NCBI RefSeq assembly: GCF_009208565.1
Contig: NZ_WFLK01000005.1
Span: forward strand, 124,001 to 188,000
DNA: 64,000 bases
Source of the DNA: Janthinobacterium aquaticum
Lineage (GTDB): Bacteria; Pseudomonadota; Gammaproteobacteria; Burkholderiales; Burkholderiaceae_D
Direction: 5' to 3'
The notes under the pieces were generated by a model, which was given only the letters and a program-made list of their open reading frames with translations, did no database searches and was not told the origin of the DNA. Positions 26,292 to 36,804 of the stretch are shown in pieces. Every line of letters begins with the position of its first letter. Within the stretch, counting starts at the first letter, position 1. Position numbers and translations under genes: made by a program.

Positions 26292-27077
26292 ATGGAAAAA
26301 TTACCTGCAGTCACAGGCTGGCACTGGGTGAAGGAAGGCTTCGGCCTGTTTCGCAAGCAGCCAGGCGGCCTGTCAATGCTGTTTCTCGGCTATATGTTCT
26401 GCATGCTGGCAGTGAGCATTATTCCCTTGCTGGGCCAATTGCTGCCAGTGATCCTGGTGCCGGTGTTTTCGGTGGCCTTTGTACAAGCCTGCCTCAATAT
26501 CGACCAGGGCAAGCGCGTGTTTCCCAGCCTGCTGTTGTCGGGCTTTCGCAAACCGGCCTTTCCGATGCTGTTTTCGCTGGGCCTGCTGTATCTGGGCGCC
26601 GCCATTATCGCCATCGGCGCTTCGTCGCTGGTGGACGGCGGCGTATTGTGGCAATTGGTCAGCGGCCAGCTGGCGCGCGACGACGCCGCCGATGTGATCC
26701 GCAATTCCAATATGGGTTCGGCGCTGCTGCTGACCATTTTGCTGTATGTGCCGGCCGCCATGGCGTTCTGCTTTGCCGCACCGCTGATCTATTGGAAACA
26801 AACCAGCTTGATCAAGGCGCTGTTCTTCAGCTTTTTCGCCGTCTGGCGCTCACTGCGCGCCTTCCTGGTGTTTGCCGCCACCTGGTTTGCCATCAGCATC
26901 GTGACCAGCCAGCTGCTGTTCATGATCGCCGGCCGCACACCGATCGCCATGCAGCTGATGATGCCGCTGTCGATGATCTTGACCGTGATTATGCATTGCT
27001 CGTTTTATGCGGCGTACCGGCAGATTTTCGGCTTGCCGGTGGATACTGCCAAGACGGTATCGCTCGATAAAGACTGA
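26292..27077 (+). CDS. BPSS1780-family membrane protein
   Basis: A 261-residue inner-membrane protein with about six hydrophobic segments (LSMLFLGYMFCMLAVSIIPLL, LLPVILVPVFSVAFVQACL, MLFSLGLLYLGAAIIAIGAS and others). The N-terminus AVTGWHWVKEGFGLFRKQP matches a betaproteobacterial family of unknown function found next to thrB. It starts three bases after the thrB stop, so it is cotranscribed. It is convergent with uvrD; three REP units fill the gap. Confidence 0.82.
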   Translation: MEKLPAVTGWHWVKEGFGLFRKQPGGLSMLFLGYMFCMLAVSIIPLLGQLLPVILVPVFSVAFVQACLNIDQGKRVFPSLLLSGFRKPAFPMLFSLGLLYLGAAIIAIGASSLVDGGVLWQLVSGQLARDDAADVIRNSNMGSALLLTILLYVPAAMAFCFAAPLIYWKQTSLIKALFFSFFAVWRSLRAFLVFAATWFAISIVTSQLLFMIAGRTPIAMQLMMPLSMILTVIMHCSFYAAYRQIFGLPVDTAKTVSLDKD

Positions 27078-27082
27078 GCGGT

Positions 27083-27255
27083 GTTGTCGGATTACGGCCT
27101 GGCGGCCTAATCCGACCTACGGCACTAAGCAAGTGTTGTCTACGGTTTTTTCGCCGCGTAGGTCGGATTAGCCGCTGCGCGGCGTAATCCGACAACATTG
27201 TTGGCGTCCGCGGGGTTGTCGGATTACGGCCCCATCGGGGCCTAATCCGACTTAC
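27083..27255. repeat. cluster of three REP units
   Basis: Units at 27083-27120 (reverse, stem GGCC/GGCC), 27158-27196 (forward, GCCGC-TGC-GCGGC) and 27215-27255 (reverse, GGCCCC-GAT-GGGGCC). Outer arms match the family. The third has GTAAG in place of GTAGG, and this supplies the TAA stop of uvrD at 27252-27254. Confidence 0.93.
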
Positions 27256-29564
27256 CGTCCCAGTTTTTCCAGCTTGGCAATACCGAGGTCCAGCACCTTC
27301 ATGCCATGCTGGCCAAAGTTGATCTGCGCACGCGCATTGCCGCCACCGCCTTCGATATTGACGATCACGCCTTCGCCAAACTTGGCGTGGGCTACCGATT
27401 CGCCGATGCGCCAGCCGCCGCCTGGCGACTTTTGCGCGATCTTCTGGGCAATCGCATTGTCCGAGCCCAGGCTGCCGACCGTGCGCGGTGCTTCGTCCCA
27501 GGCGGATTTACGGTTGCCGAACCAGTTGGCCTGCACCTTGGGCGAGAGCCACTTCAGCGATTCTTCCGGCAATTCGTCAAAGAAACGCGACTTCATGTTG
27601 TAGCGGGTCTGGCCGTGCAGCATGCGCGTTTGCGAAAAGCTCATATACAGACGCTTGCGGGCACGCGTAATGGCCACGTACATCAGGCGCCGCTCTTCTT
27701 CCACGCCGCCGTCTTCCTTGGAGCTGCTTTCGTGCGGAAACAGACCCTCTTCCAGACCCGTAATAAACACGTTGTCAAATTCCAGGCCCTTGGCCGAGTG
27801 CACGGTCATCATCTGCAAGGCGTCCTGACCGGCCTGGGCCTGGTTGTCGCCCGCTTCGAGCGACGCATGCGACAGGAAAGCCGACAATGGCGACATTACG
27901 GCTGGCAGCGGTGCATCGGCATCGAGGATCTCGATGCCATCCTGGTTCAGCACTGCTTCGCCAGCCTGCGCCTGGGCCGCCGGCCCCAGATGGGCGGGAG
28001 CAGCCTGGCCAAAGCCTTCTTCGGACACAAACTGTGTGGCCGCACCGACCATCTGCTCCAGATTCTCGATACGGTCGGCGCCTTCTTTTTCGTTCTGGTA
28101 ATGCTGGAGCAAAGTACTCGCTTCAAGCACCACGCGCACCATTTCCGGCAACGATAGTTGCTGGGTTTCAAAGCGCACGCCTTCGATCAGGCGCACGAAG
28201 CCGCCCAGGCTGGTGCCAGCCTTGCCGGTCACATACGGCACGGCCGCGTACAGCGAAATACCGTATTGCTCGGAGGCTGCCTGCAGCTGCTCGATCGAGC
28301 GCATGCCGATGCCGCGCGTCGGGAAGTTCACCACGCGCAGAAAGGCCGAATCGTTGTGCGGATTGTCCATCAGCTGCAAATAGGCAATCGCATGCTTGAC
28401 CTCGGCGCGCTGGAAGTAGCGCTGCCCGCCGTACACATGGTACGGAATGGCCGCTGAAAACAGCGCGTGCTCGATTACGCGCGACTGCGCATTGGAGCGG
28501 TACAAAATCGCGATCTCGCTACGCGAGGCGCCTTCGGCAATCAGCGTCTTGGCTTCTTCGATGATCCACTGCGCTTCCTGCAGATCGGAGCTCGCTTCAT
28601 ACACGCGTACCTGCTCGCCATGGCCGGCGTCGGTGCGCAGATTCTTGCCCAGGCGCTTGCTGTTGTTCGCGATCAGCAAGTTGGCGCTGTCGAGAATATG
28701 GCCATGCGAGCGGTAGTTCTGTTCGAGCTTGATCAGGTTTTTCACCTGGAATTCATGCTCGAACGCGCTCATATTGCCGACGTTGGCGCCGCGGAAAGCA
28801 TAGATGCTCTGGTCATCGTCGCCGACGGCAAACAGGGCGCCGCCGTCGCGCGTGCCGTGTCCTGCCAACAATTTGAGCCAGTTGTACTGGAGATTGTTAG
28901 TGTCCTGGAACTCGTCGACCAGGATATGGCGGAAGCGCGCCTGGTAATGCTCGCGCAGCGGCTGGTTGCGGCTCAACAACTCGTAGGTGCGCAGCAGCAG
29001 CTCGGCAAAATCGACCACGCCTTCGCGCTGGCACTGGTCGTCATACAGCTGAAACAGCTCGACCATCTTGCGCTCGTGCGCATCATGGGCCTCGACATCG
29101 GTGGCGCGCAGGCCCTGGTCCTTGGCGTTGTTGATGAAGTACATCACCGTTTTCGGCGGAAACTTTTCATCATCAATATTATTGGCCTTGAGCAGGCGCT
29201 TGATCATCGACAGCTGGTCTTGCGAGTCGAGAATCTGGAACGTCTGCGGCAAGGCGGCGTCACGGTAATGCGTACGCAGCAAGCGGTTGCACAGGCCGTG
29301 GAAGGTGCCGATCCACATGCCGCGCGTGTTGATCGGTAACATGGCCGACAGGCGCGTCAGCATTTCCTTGGCCGCCTTGTTGGTAAAGGTCACGGCCAGG
29401 ATGCCGGGCGGCGACACCTGCTGGGTCTGGATCAGCCAGGCGATGCGGGTAGTGAGCACGCGGGTCTTGCCCGAGCCGGCGCCGGCCAGGATCAAAGCGT
29501 TTTGCGCCGGCAAGGTCACGGCGGCGTATTGCTCGGTATTGAGATTGTGCAGAAGATTAGCCAT
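27252..29564 (-). CDS. uvrD: DNA helicase II, UvrD/PcrA type
   Basis: A superfamily 1 3'-5' helicase for nucleotide-excision and mismatch repair, 770 residues. Motifs: Walker A LAGAGSGKTRVL, Walker B RHILVDEFQDTN, GDDDQSIYAFRGA, EQNYRSHGHIL, and MTVHSAKGLEFDNVFITGLEEGLFP near residue 590. The C-terminus ends in a PcrA/UvrD-type Tudor-like domain (GESVAHAKFGEGVIVNIEG). The stop codon is inside a REP unit. A TATAAT lies six bases before the ATG, so the mRNA may be leaderless or nearly so. Confidence 0.96.
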   Translation of the reverse strand: MANLLHNLNTEQYAAVTLPAQNALILAGAGSGKTRVLTTRIAWLIQTQQVSPPGILAVTFTNKAAKEMLTRLSAMLPINTRGMWIGTFHGLCNRLLRTHYRDAALPQTFQILDSQDQLSMIKRLLKANNIDDEKFPPKTVMYFINNAKDQGLRATDVEAHDAHERKMVELFQLYDDQCQREGVVDFAELLLRTYELLSRNQPLREHYQARFRHILVDEFQDTNNLQYNWLKLLAGHGTRDGGALFAVGDDDQSIYAFRGANVGNMSAFEHEFQVKNLIKLEQNYRSHGHILDSANLLIANNSKRLGKNLRTDAGHGEQVRVYEASSDLQEAQWIIEEAKTLIAEGASRSEIAILYRSNAQSRVIEHALFSAAIPYHVYGGQRYFQRAEVKHAIAYLQLMDNPHNDSAFLRVVNFPTRGIGMRSIEQLQAASEQYGISLYAAVPYVTGKAGTSLGGFVRLIEGVRFETQQLSLPEMVRVVLEASTLLQHYQNEKEGADRIENLEQMVGAATQFVSEEGFGQAAPAHLGPAAQAQAGEAVLNQDGIEILDADAPLPAVMSPLSAFLSHASLEAGDNQAQAGQDALQMMTVHSAKGLEFDNVFITGLEEGLFPHESSSKEDGGVEEERRLMYVAITRARKRLYMSFSQTRMLHGQTRYNMKSRFFDELPEESLKWLSPKVQANWFGNRKSAWDEAPRTVGSLGSDNAIAQKIAQKSPGGGWRIGESVAHAKFGEGVIVNIEGGGGNARAQINFGQHGMKVLDLGIAKLEKLGR

Positions 29565-29570
29565 GTCCCG

Positions 29571-29576
29571 ATTATA
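29571..29576 (-). promoter_or_regulatory. -10 element immediately upstream of uvrD
   Basis: TATAAT on the minus strand is only six bases from the A of the uvrD ATG, which places the expected transcription start at or next to the start codon. No good -35 hexamer was found at 16-18 bases. Confidence 0.4.
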
Positions 29577-29621
29577 CCGGCAGCGCGCAATCTACTGTGG
29601 ATTTGTCCAGCAGTAACGCGT

Positions 29622-30212
29622 TCAGTCTCCAGGCACCGGTTTGGCTTTGCCATTTTGCAGCGCTTCCCCGATCAGGCTGCGCGTGGTGCGTTCGGCCTGC
29701 TTGCTGGCCTTGCCCTGGCGCTCGCCCAGCTTGCCCATGCGTTCACTGAGGCTGGCCATGGGTTTTTCATGCGCCTCCATCTTGCGCTGCGTCGCGTCGC
29801 TCTGTTCGCCACGCACGGCCTGCTGGCCTATCTGGCGGCCCAGCTTGCCCATCTGCTGGCCATGCCCGTTCATTTCCTTGCCCAGGCTGGTCATTTCCTG
29901 CCCCAGCGCACGCATCGGCTGCCAGGCCTGGTCGGCCCGCGCCAGCAGCTCGCGGTCGTCGATCAGATAGGACTCGCCATGATCGCGGAACCAGATAAAG
30001 GGGGCGCGATGGCTGCGTTTCGCACGTTCCAGCGCGGCGTTATCGGCGTAGTTGCCGCTGACCGAGATGCCGGCGCCTTCCTGCTGTACCAAGGCATACG
30101 GCTCGCCGTCGCCACTGCCACGCACGATATTGACCGCGCCGGTAGCGGCCAATGCATTAAAGGAAAGGACGGCACCGGCCAGGCACAGTGACAGACGCGA
30201 CGGGATAGACAT
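29622..30212 (-). CDS. secreted coiled-coil protein of unknown function with MGxLG repeats
   Basis: A 196-residue protein that I do not recognise as a named family. A signal peptide (SLCLAGAVLSFNALA) is followed by a globular part (residues 25-90) with YALVQQEGAGISVSGNYAD and APFIWFRDHGESYLIDD. The second half is a long amphipathic helix with a repeat of about seven residues: MTSLGKEMNGHGQQMGKLGRQIG, then MASLSERMGKLGERQGK (shown in two pieces from residues 108-170). GAGG lies six bases before the start. Similar repeats occur in periplasmic parts of M56/BlaR1-type proteins; a periplasmic sensing or binding role is only a guess. Confidence 0.72.
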   Translation of the reverse strand: MSIPSRLSLCLAGAVLSFNALAATGAVNIVRGSGDGEPYALVQQEGAGISVSGNYADNAALERAKRSHRAPFIWFRDHGESYLIDDRELLARADQAWQPMRALGQEMTSLGKEMNGHGQQMGKLGRQIGQQAVRGEQSDATQRKMEAHEKPMASLSERMGKLGERQGKASKQAERTTRSLIGEALQNGKAKPVPGD

Positions 30213-30340
30213 GAAAACCTCGCAACAGGAAATAGTGGAGCTTGCACTGTAGCGCGGACCATGTCGGCAGACATCGCTGATGCGATAAACGGCAGAAATA
30301 CAGGAACAGGCTGGCGCATGGCGCGCCAGCCCGGATCAAC

Positions 30341-31447
30341 TTAGTACAGCACCACCGAGCGGATCGACTCGCCGCTCTTCATCAGCTCGAAGCCCTGGTT
30401 GATATCGTCAAGCTTCAGGCGATGGGTAATGAGGTCATCGATATTGAGCTTGCCTTCCATATACCAGTCGACGATCTTCGGCACATCGGTGCGCCCGCGC
30501 GCGCCGCCAAAGGCCGAACCCTTCCAGACGCGGCCGGTCACGAGCTGGAACGGACGCGTGGAAATTTCCTGGCCGGCAGCGGCCACGCCGATAATGATCG
30601 ACTGGCCCCAGCCCTTGTGGCAGCACTCGAGCGACTGGCGCATGGTGGTGGTATTGCCGATGCACTCGAACGAGTAATCGGCGCCGCCATCGGTCAGCTG
30701 CACGATGGTATCGACCACATTTTCCACTTCGTTGGCGTTGACGAAATGCGTCATGCCGAACTTGCGGGCGATTTCCTGGCGCGCCGGATTGATATCGACG
30801 CCGATAATCTTGTCAGCGCCGACCATTTTGGCAGCCTGGATCACATTGAGGCCGATACCGCCCAGGCCAAACACCACCACATTGGCGCCCGCTTCGACCT
30901 TGGCGGTAAACAAGACGGCGCCCACGCCGGTGGTCACGCCGCAACCGATATAGCAGACCTTGTCGAACGGCGCGTCGGAGCGGATCTTGGCCAACGCAAT
31001 TTCCGGCACCACGATGTAGTTGGAAAAGGTCGACGTGCCCATGTAATGGAAGATCGGCTTACCGTCGATGGAAAAGCGCGAGGTAGCATCTGGCATCAGG
31101 CCGCGACCCTGGGTCGAGCGGATCGACTGGCACAGATTGGTCTTTTGCGACAGGCAGAATTTGCACTGACGGCATTCCGGCGTATACAGCGGAATGACGT
31201 GATCGTCTTTTTTCAGGCTTTTTACACCAGGACCAACGTCGACCACCACGCCGGCGCCTTCATGGCCGAGTATCGACGGGAAAATGCCTTCCGGATCGGC
31301 GCCCGACAAGGTGTAGTAATCGGTATGGCAGATGCCGGTGGCCTTGATTTCCACCAGCACTTCGCCCTCGCGCGGGCCGGCCAGATCGACTTCTTCAATC
31401 GTCAGGGGTGCGCCGGCCTTCCAGGCAATCGCTGCTTTGGTTTTCAT
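30341..31447 (-). CDS. frmA: S-(hydroxymethyl)glutathione dehydrogenase, class III alcohol dehydrogenase
   Basis: It oxidises the formaldehyde-glutathione adduct with NAD in the cytoplasm. The 368-residue zinc dehydrogenase has the catalytic zinc ligands C40 and H62-E63 (TGICHTD, GHEGAG), the four-cysteine structural zinc site CRQCKFCLSQKTNLC, and the nucleotide fold VVFGLGGIGLNVIQAAK. AGGATATCC precedes the ATG at 31447. There is no frmB esterase or frmR repressor beside it. The ANTAR regulator gene ends upstream only 14 bases earlier on the same strand as coded, so the two may be cotranscribed. Confidence 0.95.
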   Translation of the reverse strand: MKTKAAIAWKAGAPLTIEEVDLAGPREGEVLVEIKATGICHTDYYTLSGADPEGIFPSILGHEGAGVVVDVGPGVKSLKKDDHVIPLYTPECRQCKFCLSQKTNLCQSIRSTQGRGLMPDATSRFSIDGKPIFHYMGTSTFSNYIVVPEIALAKIRSDAPFDKVCYIGCGVTTGVGAVLFTAKVEAGANVVVFGLGGIGLNVIQAAKMVGADKIIGVDINPARQEIARKFGMTHFVNANEVENVVDTIVQLTDGGADYSFECIGNTTTMRQSLECCHKGWGQSIIIGVAAAGQEISTRPFQLVTGRVWKGSAFGGARGRTDVPKIVDWYMEGKLNIDDLITHRLKLDDINQGFELMKSGESIRSVVLY

Positions 31448-31460
31448 GGATATCCTGTCT

Positions 31461-32099
31461 TTACTTGGTGGTTTTGGCGCGGTTCAAAAAGGCGCCATGC
31501 AAGCCGTTCAGCGTTTCTTCGGCCAGCAGCAACTGGCTGGCGATTTCATTGATCTTGCGGCGGCTCGAACGCGCATGGTCGCGCAGTACTTCAAACGCGG
31601 TATTGCGGTCGGTCTGGAACTTGCCCATCAACAGGCCCACGGCCAGGCTGGTCTCGCGGCCGGCAGCGAGCGCAGCGTTCAGGTTCAGTTCAGTACGGCG
31701 CAGCTGGCGAATTTCGTCGGCGCGCGCCAGGCCTGCTTCAAAAGCCGGCATCAGGCGGCCTTCGTCGACCGGTTTGACAACATAGCCGACAGCGCCATAA
31801 GCGGCTGCCTGCTTGCCCGATTCGCTGTCGCCACTGCCCGACAGAAACATGAACGGCACGGCCGTTTCGGCATGCAGGCGCTTGGCCAGGTCCAGCCCGG
31901 ACATGCCCGGCATATGGATATCGAGCAGCGCCATGTCCGGCTCACGCTGGGCGACCAGTTCCAGCGCCGCTTCGGCAGAACTGGCCAGCGCCGTCTCGTA
32001 GCCGGCATGGCGCAGCACTTCGCCGAGGAATTCGAGCAGCAGCTGGTCATCGTCAACGATCAGGATCAGGCGTTTGGCGGCAGGCTGAGTCATGGGCAC
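31461..32099 (-). CDS. response regulator with ANTAR RNA-binding output domain
   Basis: A 212-residue AmiR/NasT-type regulator. The receiver domain (residues 10-125) has the acidic pocket VDDD, phospho-acceptor D60 in MALLDIHMPG, and K109 in VVKPV. The C-terminal ANTAR domain (about 133-200) has the pattern AVGLLMGKFQTDRNTAFEVLRDHARSSRRKINEIA. ANTAR proteins bind paired RNA stem-loops and prevent termination. I chose the GTG at 32099 because GAGG is six bases before it; ATG at 32093 is the alternative. No sensor kinase is adjacent, so the signal is unknown. It is immediately upstream of frmA. Confidence 0.9.
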   Translation of the reverse strand: MPMTQPAAKRLILIVDDDQLLLEFLGEVLRHAGYETALASSAEAALELVAQREPDMALLDIHMPGMSGLDLAKRLHAETAVPFMFLSGSGDSESGKQAAAYGAVGYVVKPVDEGRLMPAFEAGLARADEIRQLRRTELNLNAALAAGRETSLAVGLLMGKFQTDRNTAFEVLRDHARSSRRKINEIASQLLLAEETLNGLHGAFLNRAKTTK

Positions 32100-32195
32100 G
32101 GTAAACCTCTTAGTTAGTCAGTGGTAATAAAATATGGTCTCATTATAAGCCGACTTTTTCGTAAAACCACGGACGCCAGCAGCACTGGTCCGCCG

Positions 32196-32801
32196 TCAAA
32201 ACAAGGCGTTAAATTTCCGCACTGCAATAACCACATCACTGGCCTGCACCACGCTGCTGATTGCCGCCACCATGTCGGCGCCGCGCACAACGAGCGGCGC
32301 CGCATTGTCCGGCGTCATGCCGCCGATCACCACCACCGGCACGGCAAGCTCGCACCTGGCCTGCTCCACGATGTCTGGCGGCGTGGTCACCGGATACTGC
32401 TTGACTTGCGAAGGATAAAAGCCGCCAAAGGCCACATAGCTGGCGCCGGCCGCCTGGGCTGCATGCGCCAGCGCCAGCTCGCCATAGCATGAGGCGCCGA
32501 CGATCTTGCCCGGGCCCAGCCGCGCGCGCGCTTCGGCCACCGTCATATCGGTGCCACCCACATGCAGGCCATCGGCGTCCAGCTCCTCGCACAGGTCGAG
32601 ATGGTCGTTGATAATCAGGGGCACGCCATGGCGGCGCGCCAGCGCCAGCAGCGCTGTCGCCTGGCTGCGGCGCAGGGCCGCATCGGCGCTCTTGTGGCGG
32701 TATTGCAGCAGCGCTACGCCAGCCTGCAGCGCCTGCTGCGTCACGGCCAGCAGTTGTTCGGTGTCGTCCCAGTTGGGCGTGACCAGATAAAGTCCGCGCA
32801 T
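32196..32801 (-). CDS. thiE: thiamine-phosphate synthase
   Basis: It joins the pyrimidine (HMP-PP) and thiazole phosphate parts to make thiamine phosphate. The 201-residue TIM barrel shows QYRHKSADAALRRSQA, the phosphate-binding VPLIINDHLDLCEELDADGLHVGGTDM, GASCYGELALA and VVIGGMTPDN. AAGGAACAG precedes the ATG at 32801. It is the last gene of thiC-thiS-thiG-thiD-thiE, ten bases after thiD. Confidence 0.95.
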   Translation of the reverse strand: MRGLYLVTPNWDDTEQLLAVTQQALQAGVALLQYRHKSADAALRRSQATALLALARRHGVPLIINDHLDLCEELDADGLHVGGTDMTVAEARARLGPGKIVGASCYGELALAHAAQAAGASYVAFGGFYPSQVKQYPVTTPPDIVEQARCELAVPVVVIGGMTPDNAAPLVVRGADMVAAISSVVQASDVVIAVRKFNALF

Positions 32802-32811
32802 CGTCTGTTCC

Positions 32812-33606
32812 TTATAAAAGTATGGCCAGGCGCTGCGGTATCAACTGCCCCGGCGCAATGGCGTAAGCGCTGCTGAGCGCGGCATAACAATGGCGCTGGG
32901 CAGCATCAAGCGCTTCGGACATGGCGTCGCCCTGCGCCAGGCGCGCGGCGATGCTGGCCGCCAGCGTGCAGCCGCTGCCATGGAACTGGCCAGGCAGGCG
33001 CGGCCAGCGCCAGTCCTGCTGGCATCCATCCTGCTCGAACCAGCGGTTCAGCACGGTTTCGCCTTCGCCATGGCCGCCGGTAATCAACACATCGCGGCAG
33101 CCCTGCGCCTGCAGATACGCCGCTTGCGCTGCCGCCTCAAGCGTGCCGGCCAGGCTGGCCGCTTCCGGGCCGTTCGGTACTATCACGGTAGCCACTGCCA
33201 GCAGCGGCGCCAGCGCCAGTACCGCATCGTCGCGGCATAACAGGTCGCCATGGCCGCTGGCCAGCACCGGGTCGAGCACTACCGGCAAGGCCGGCTGGCC
33301 AGCACGCAACTGCACGATCAGCTGCGCAATGGCCACAGCATTGGCGGCGCTGCCCGGTATGCCGATCTTGACGGCAGCGATGGCCACCGTATCGATCAGC
33401 GCCTGCGCCTGCCGGCGCACCAGCTCGGGCTCTACCGGATGGACGCTGTGCACGCGGTTATTGTCCTGCACGGTCAAAGCCGTGATCACCGGCAACGCAT
33501 GCGCGCCCTGCGCAGCAATGGCCAAGATATCGGCTGCAATCCCGGCGCCGCCCGAAGGGTCAAGGCCGGCAAACACCAGCACCGTTGGCAAGCGAGGTAC
33601 CGTCAC
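32812..33606 (-). CDS. thiD: hydroxymethylpyrimidine/phosphomethylpyrimidine kinase
   Basis: It phosphorylates HMP and HMP-P to give the pyrimidine diphosphate for ThiE. The 264-residue ribokinase-fold protein has [18 protein letters not shown] at the start, [21 protein letters not shown], and the anion-hole motif [14 protein letters not shown] near the end. The start is GTG at 33606, overlapping the thiG stop by four bases (GTGA). A much longer frame upstream (to 33873) lies inside thiG and is not real. It sits between thiG and thiE, an unusual place in the operon. Confidence 0.93.
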   Translation of the reverse strand: MTVPRLPTVLVFAGLDPSGGAGIAADILAIAAQGAHALPVITALTVQDNNRVHSVHPVEPELVRRQAQALIDTVAIAAVKIGIPGSAANAVAIAQLIVQLRAGQPALPVVLDPVLASGHGDLLCRDDAVLALAPLLAVATVIVPNGPEAASLAGTLEAAAQAAYLQAQGCRDVLITGGHGEGETVLNRWFEQDGCQQDWRWPRLPGQFHGSGCTLAASIAARLAQGDAMSEALDAAQRHCYAALSSAYAIAPGQLIPQRLAILL

Positions 33607-34391
33607 GCCAGCCGGCCGGCCATCGGCGACGATGGCGATGCGGCAAACTTGCGCGGCATGCGCCCGGCCAGATACGCTTCGCGCCCTGCCCGCACGGCCA
33701 GCTTCATGGCGTGGGCCATGCGCACCGGATCGCGCGCGCCGGCTATCGCGGTATTCATCAGCACGCCGTCGCAGCCCAGCTCCATGGCAATGGCCGCATC
33801 CGAGGCCGTGCCGACACCGGCGTCGACCAGCACGGGTACGCGGGCCTGCTCGATAATCAGCGACAGATTCCACGGGTTCAGTATGCCCATGCCCGAGCCG
33901 ATCAGCGAGGCCAGCGGCATTACCGCCACGCAGCCGATGTCCTCTAAAATTTTTGCCTGGATCGGATCATCGCTGCAGTACACCATCACGTCAAAGCCGT
34001 CTTTCACCAGCGCCTCGGCCGCCACCAGCGTTTCCGGCATATGCGGGAACAGCGTCTTCTCGTCGCCCAGCACTTCAAGCTTGACCAGCTTGTGGCCACC
34101 GAGCAGCTCACGCGCCAGTTGCAGCGTGTAAATGGCGTCTTTTGCCGTATAGCAGCCGGCCGTATTGGGCAGGATCGTGTAGCGGTCTGGCGGCAGTACA
34201 TCGAGCAGGCTCGGTGCGTTCGGGTCCTGGCCGATATTGACGCGGCGAATCGCCACCGTAATGATCTCGGCCTCGGCCGCATCGGTGGCCTCGCGCGTTT
34301 GCGCCAGGTCGCGGTATTTGCCGCTGCCTACCAGCAGGCGCGATTGATATTGTTTGCCTGCAATGGTCAGCAGGTCGTTCGGGTTTTGCAT
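33603..34391 (-). CDS. thiG: thiazole synthase
   Basis: It builds the thiazole ring from deoxyxylulose phosphate, dehydroglycine and ThiS-thiocarboxylate. The 262-residue barrel has [37 protein letters not shown], the lysine-bearing [15 protein letters not shown], and [20 protein letters not shown] with [20 protein letters not shown] precedes the ATG at 34391. Neither thiO nor thiH, the usual makers of dehydroglycine, is in this operon, so glycine oxidase must be elsewhere. The substrate deoxyxylulose phosphate comes from dxs, also in this window. Confidence 0.96.
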   Translation of the reverse strand: MQNPNDLLTIAGKQYQSRLLVGSGKYRDLAQTREATDAAEAEIITVAIRRVNIGQDPNAPSLLDVLPPDRYTILPNTAGCYTAKDAIYTLQLARELLGGHKLVKLEVLGDEKTLFPHMPETLVAAEALVKDGFDVMVYCSDDPIQAKILEDIGCVAVMPLASLIGSGMGILNPWNLSLIIEQARVPVLVDAGVGTASDAAIAMELGCDGVLMNTAIAGARDPVRMAHAMKLAVRAGREAYLAGRMPRKFAASPSSPMAGRLA

Positions 34392-34419
34392 ATTTTTTCC
34401 TGTTATGAATTAGCCGCCA

Positions 34420-36724
<2,305 letters not shown>

Positions 36725-36753
36725 AGCATTTGCCGCCTTGCGGCAGCGGGCCA

Positions 36754-36782
36754 ATTATAAGCCTTATTTTTTAAAATGGTAA
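36754..36782 (-). promoter_or_regulatory. sigma70 promoter of the thiamine operon
   Basis: TTACCA (36777-36782), 17 bases, then a perfect TATAAT (36754-36759) on the minus strand, just upstream of the riboswitch. The leader to thiC would be about 214 bases. Confidence 0.65.
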
Positions 36783-36804
36783 TGCCTGCCGATGCCGGTC
36801 CGGT

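Noticed and set aside
33607-33873. long N-terminal extension of ThiD
   Set aside because: It lies inside thiG in another frame; the kinase fold starts at the GTG overlapping the thiG stop.
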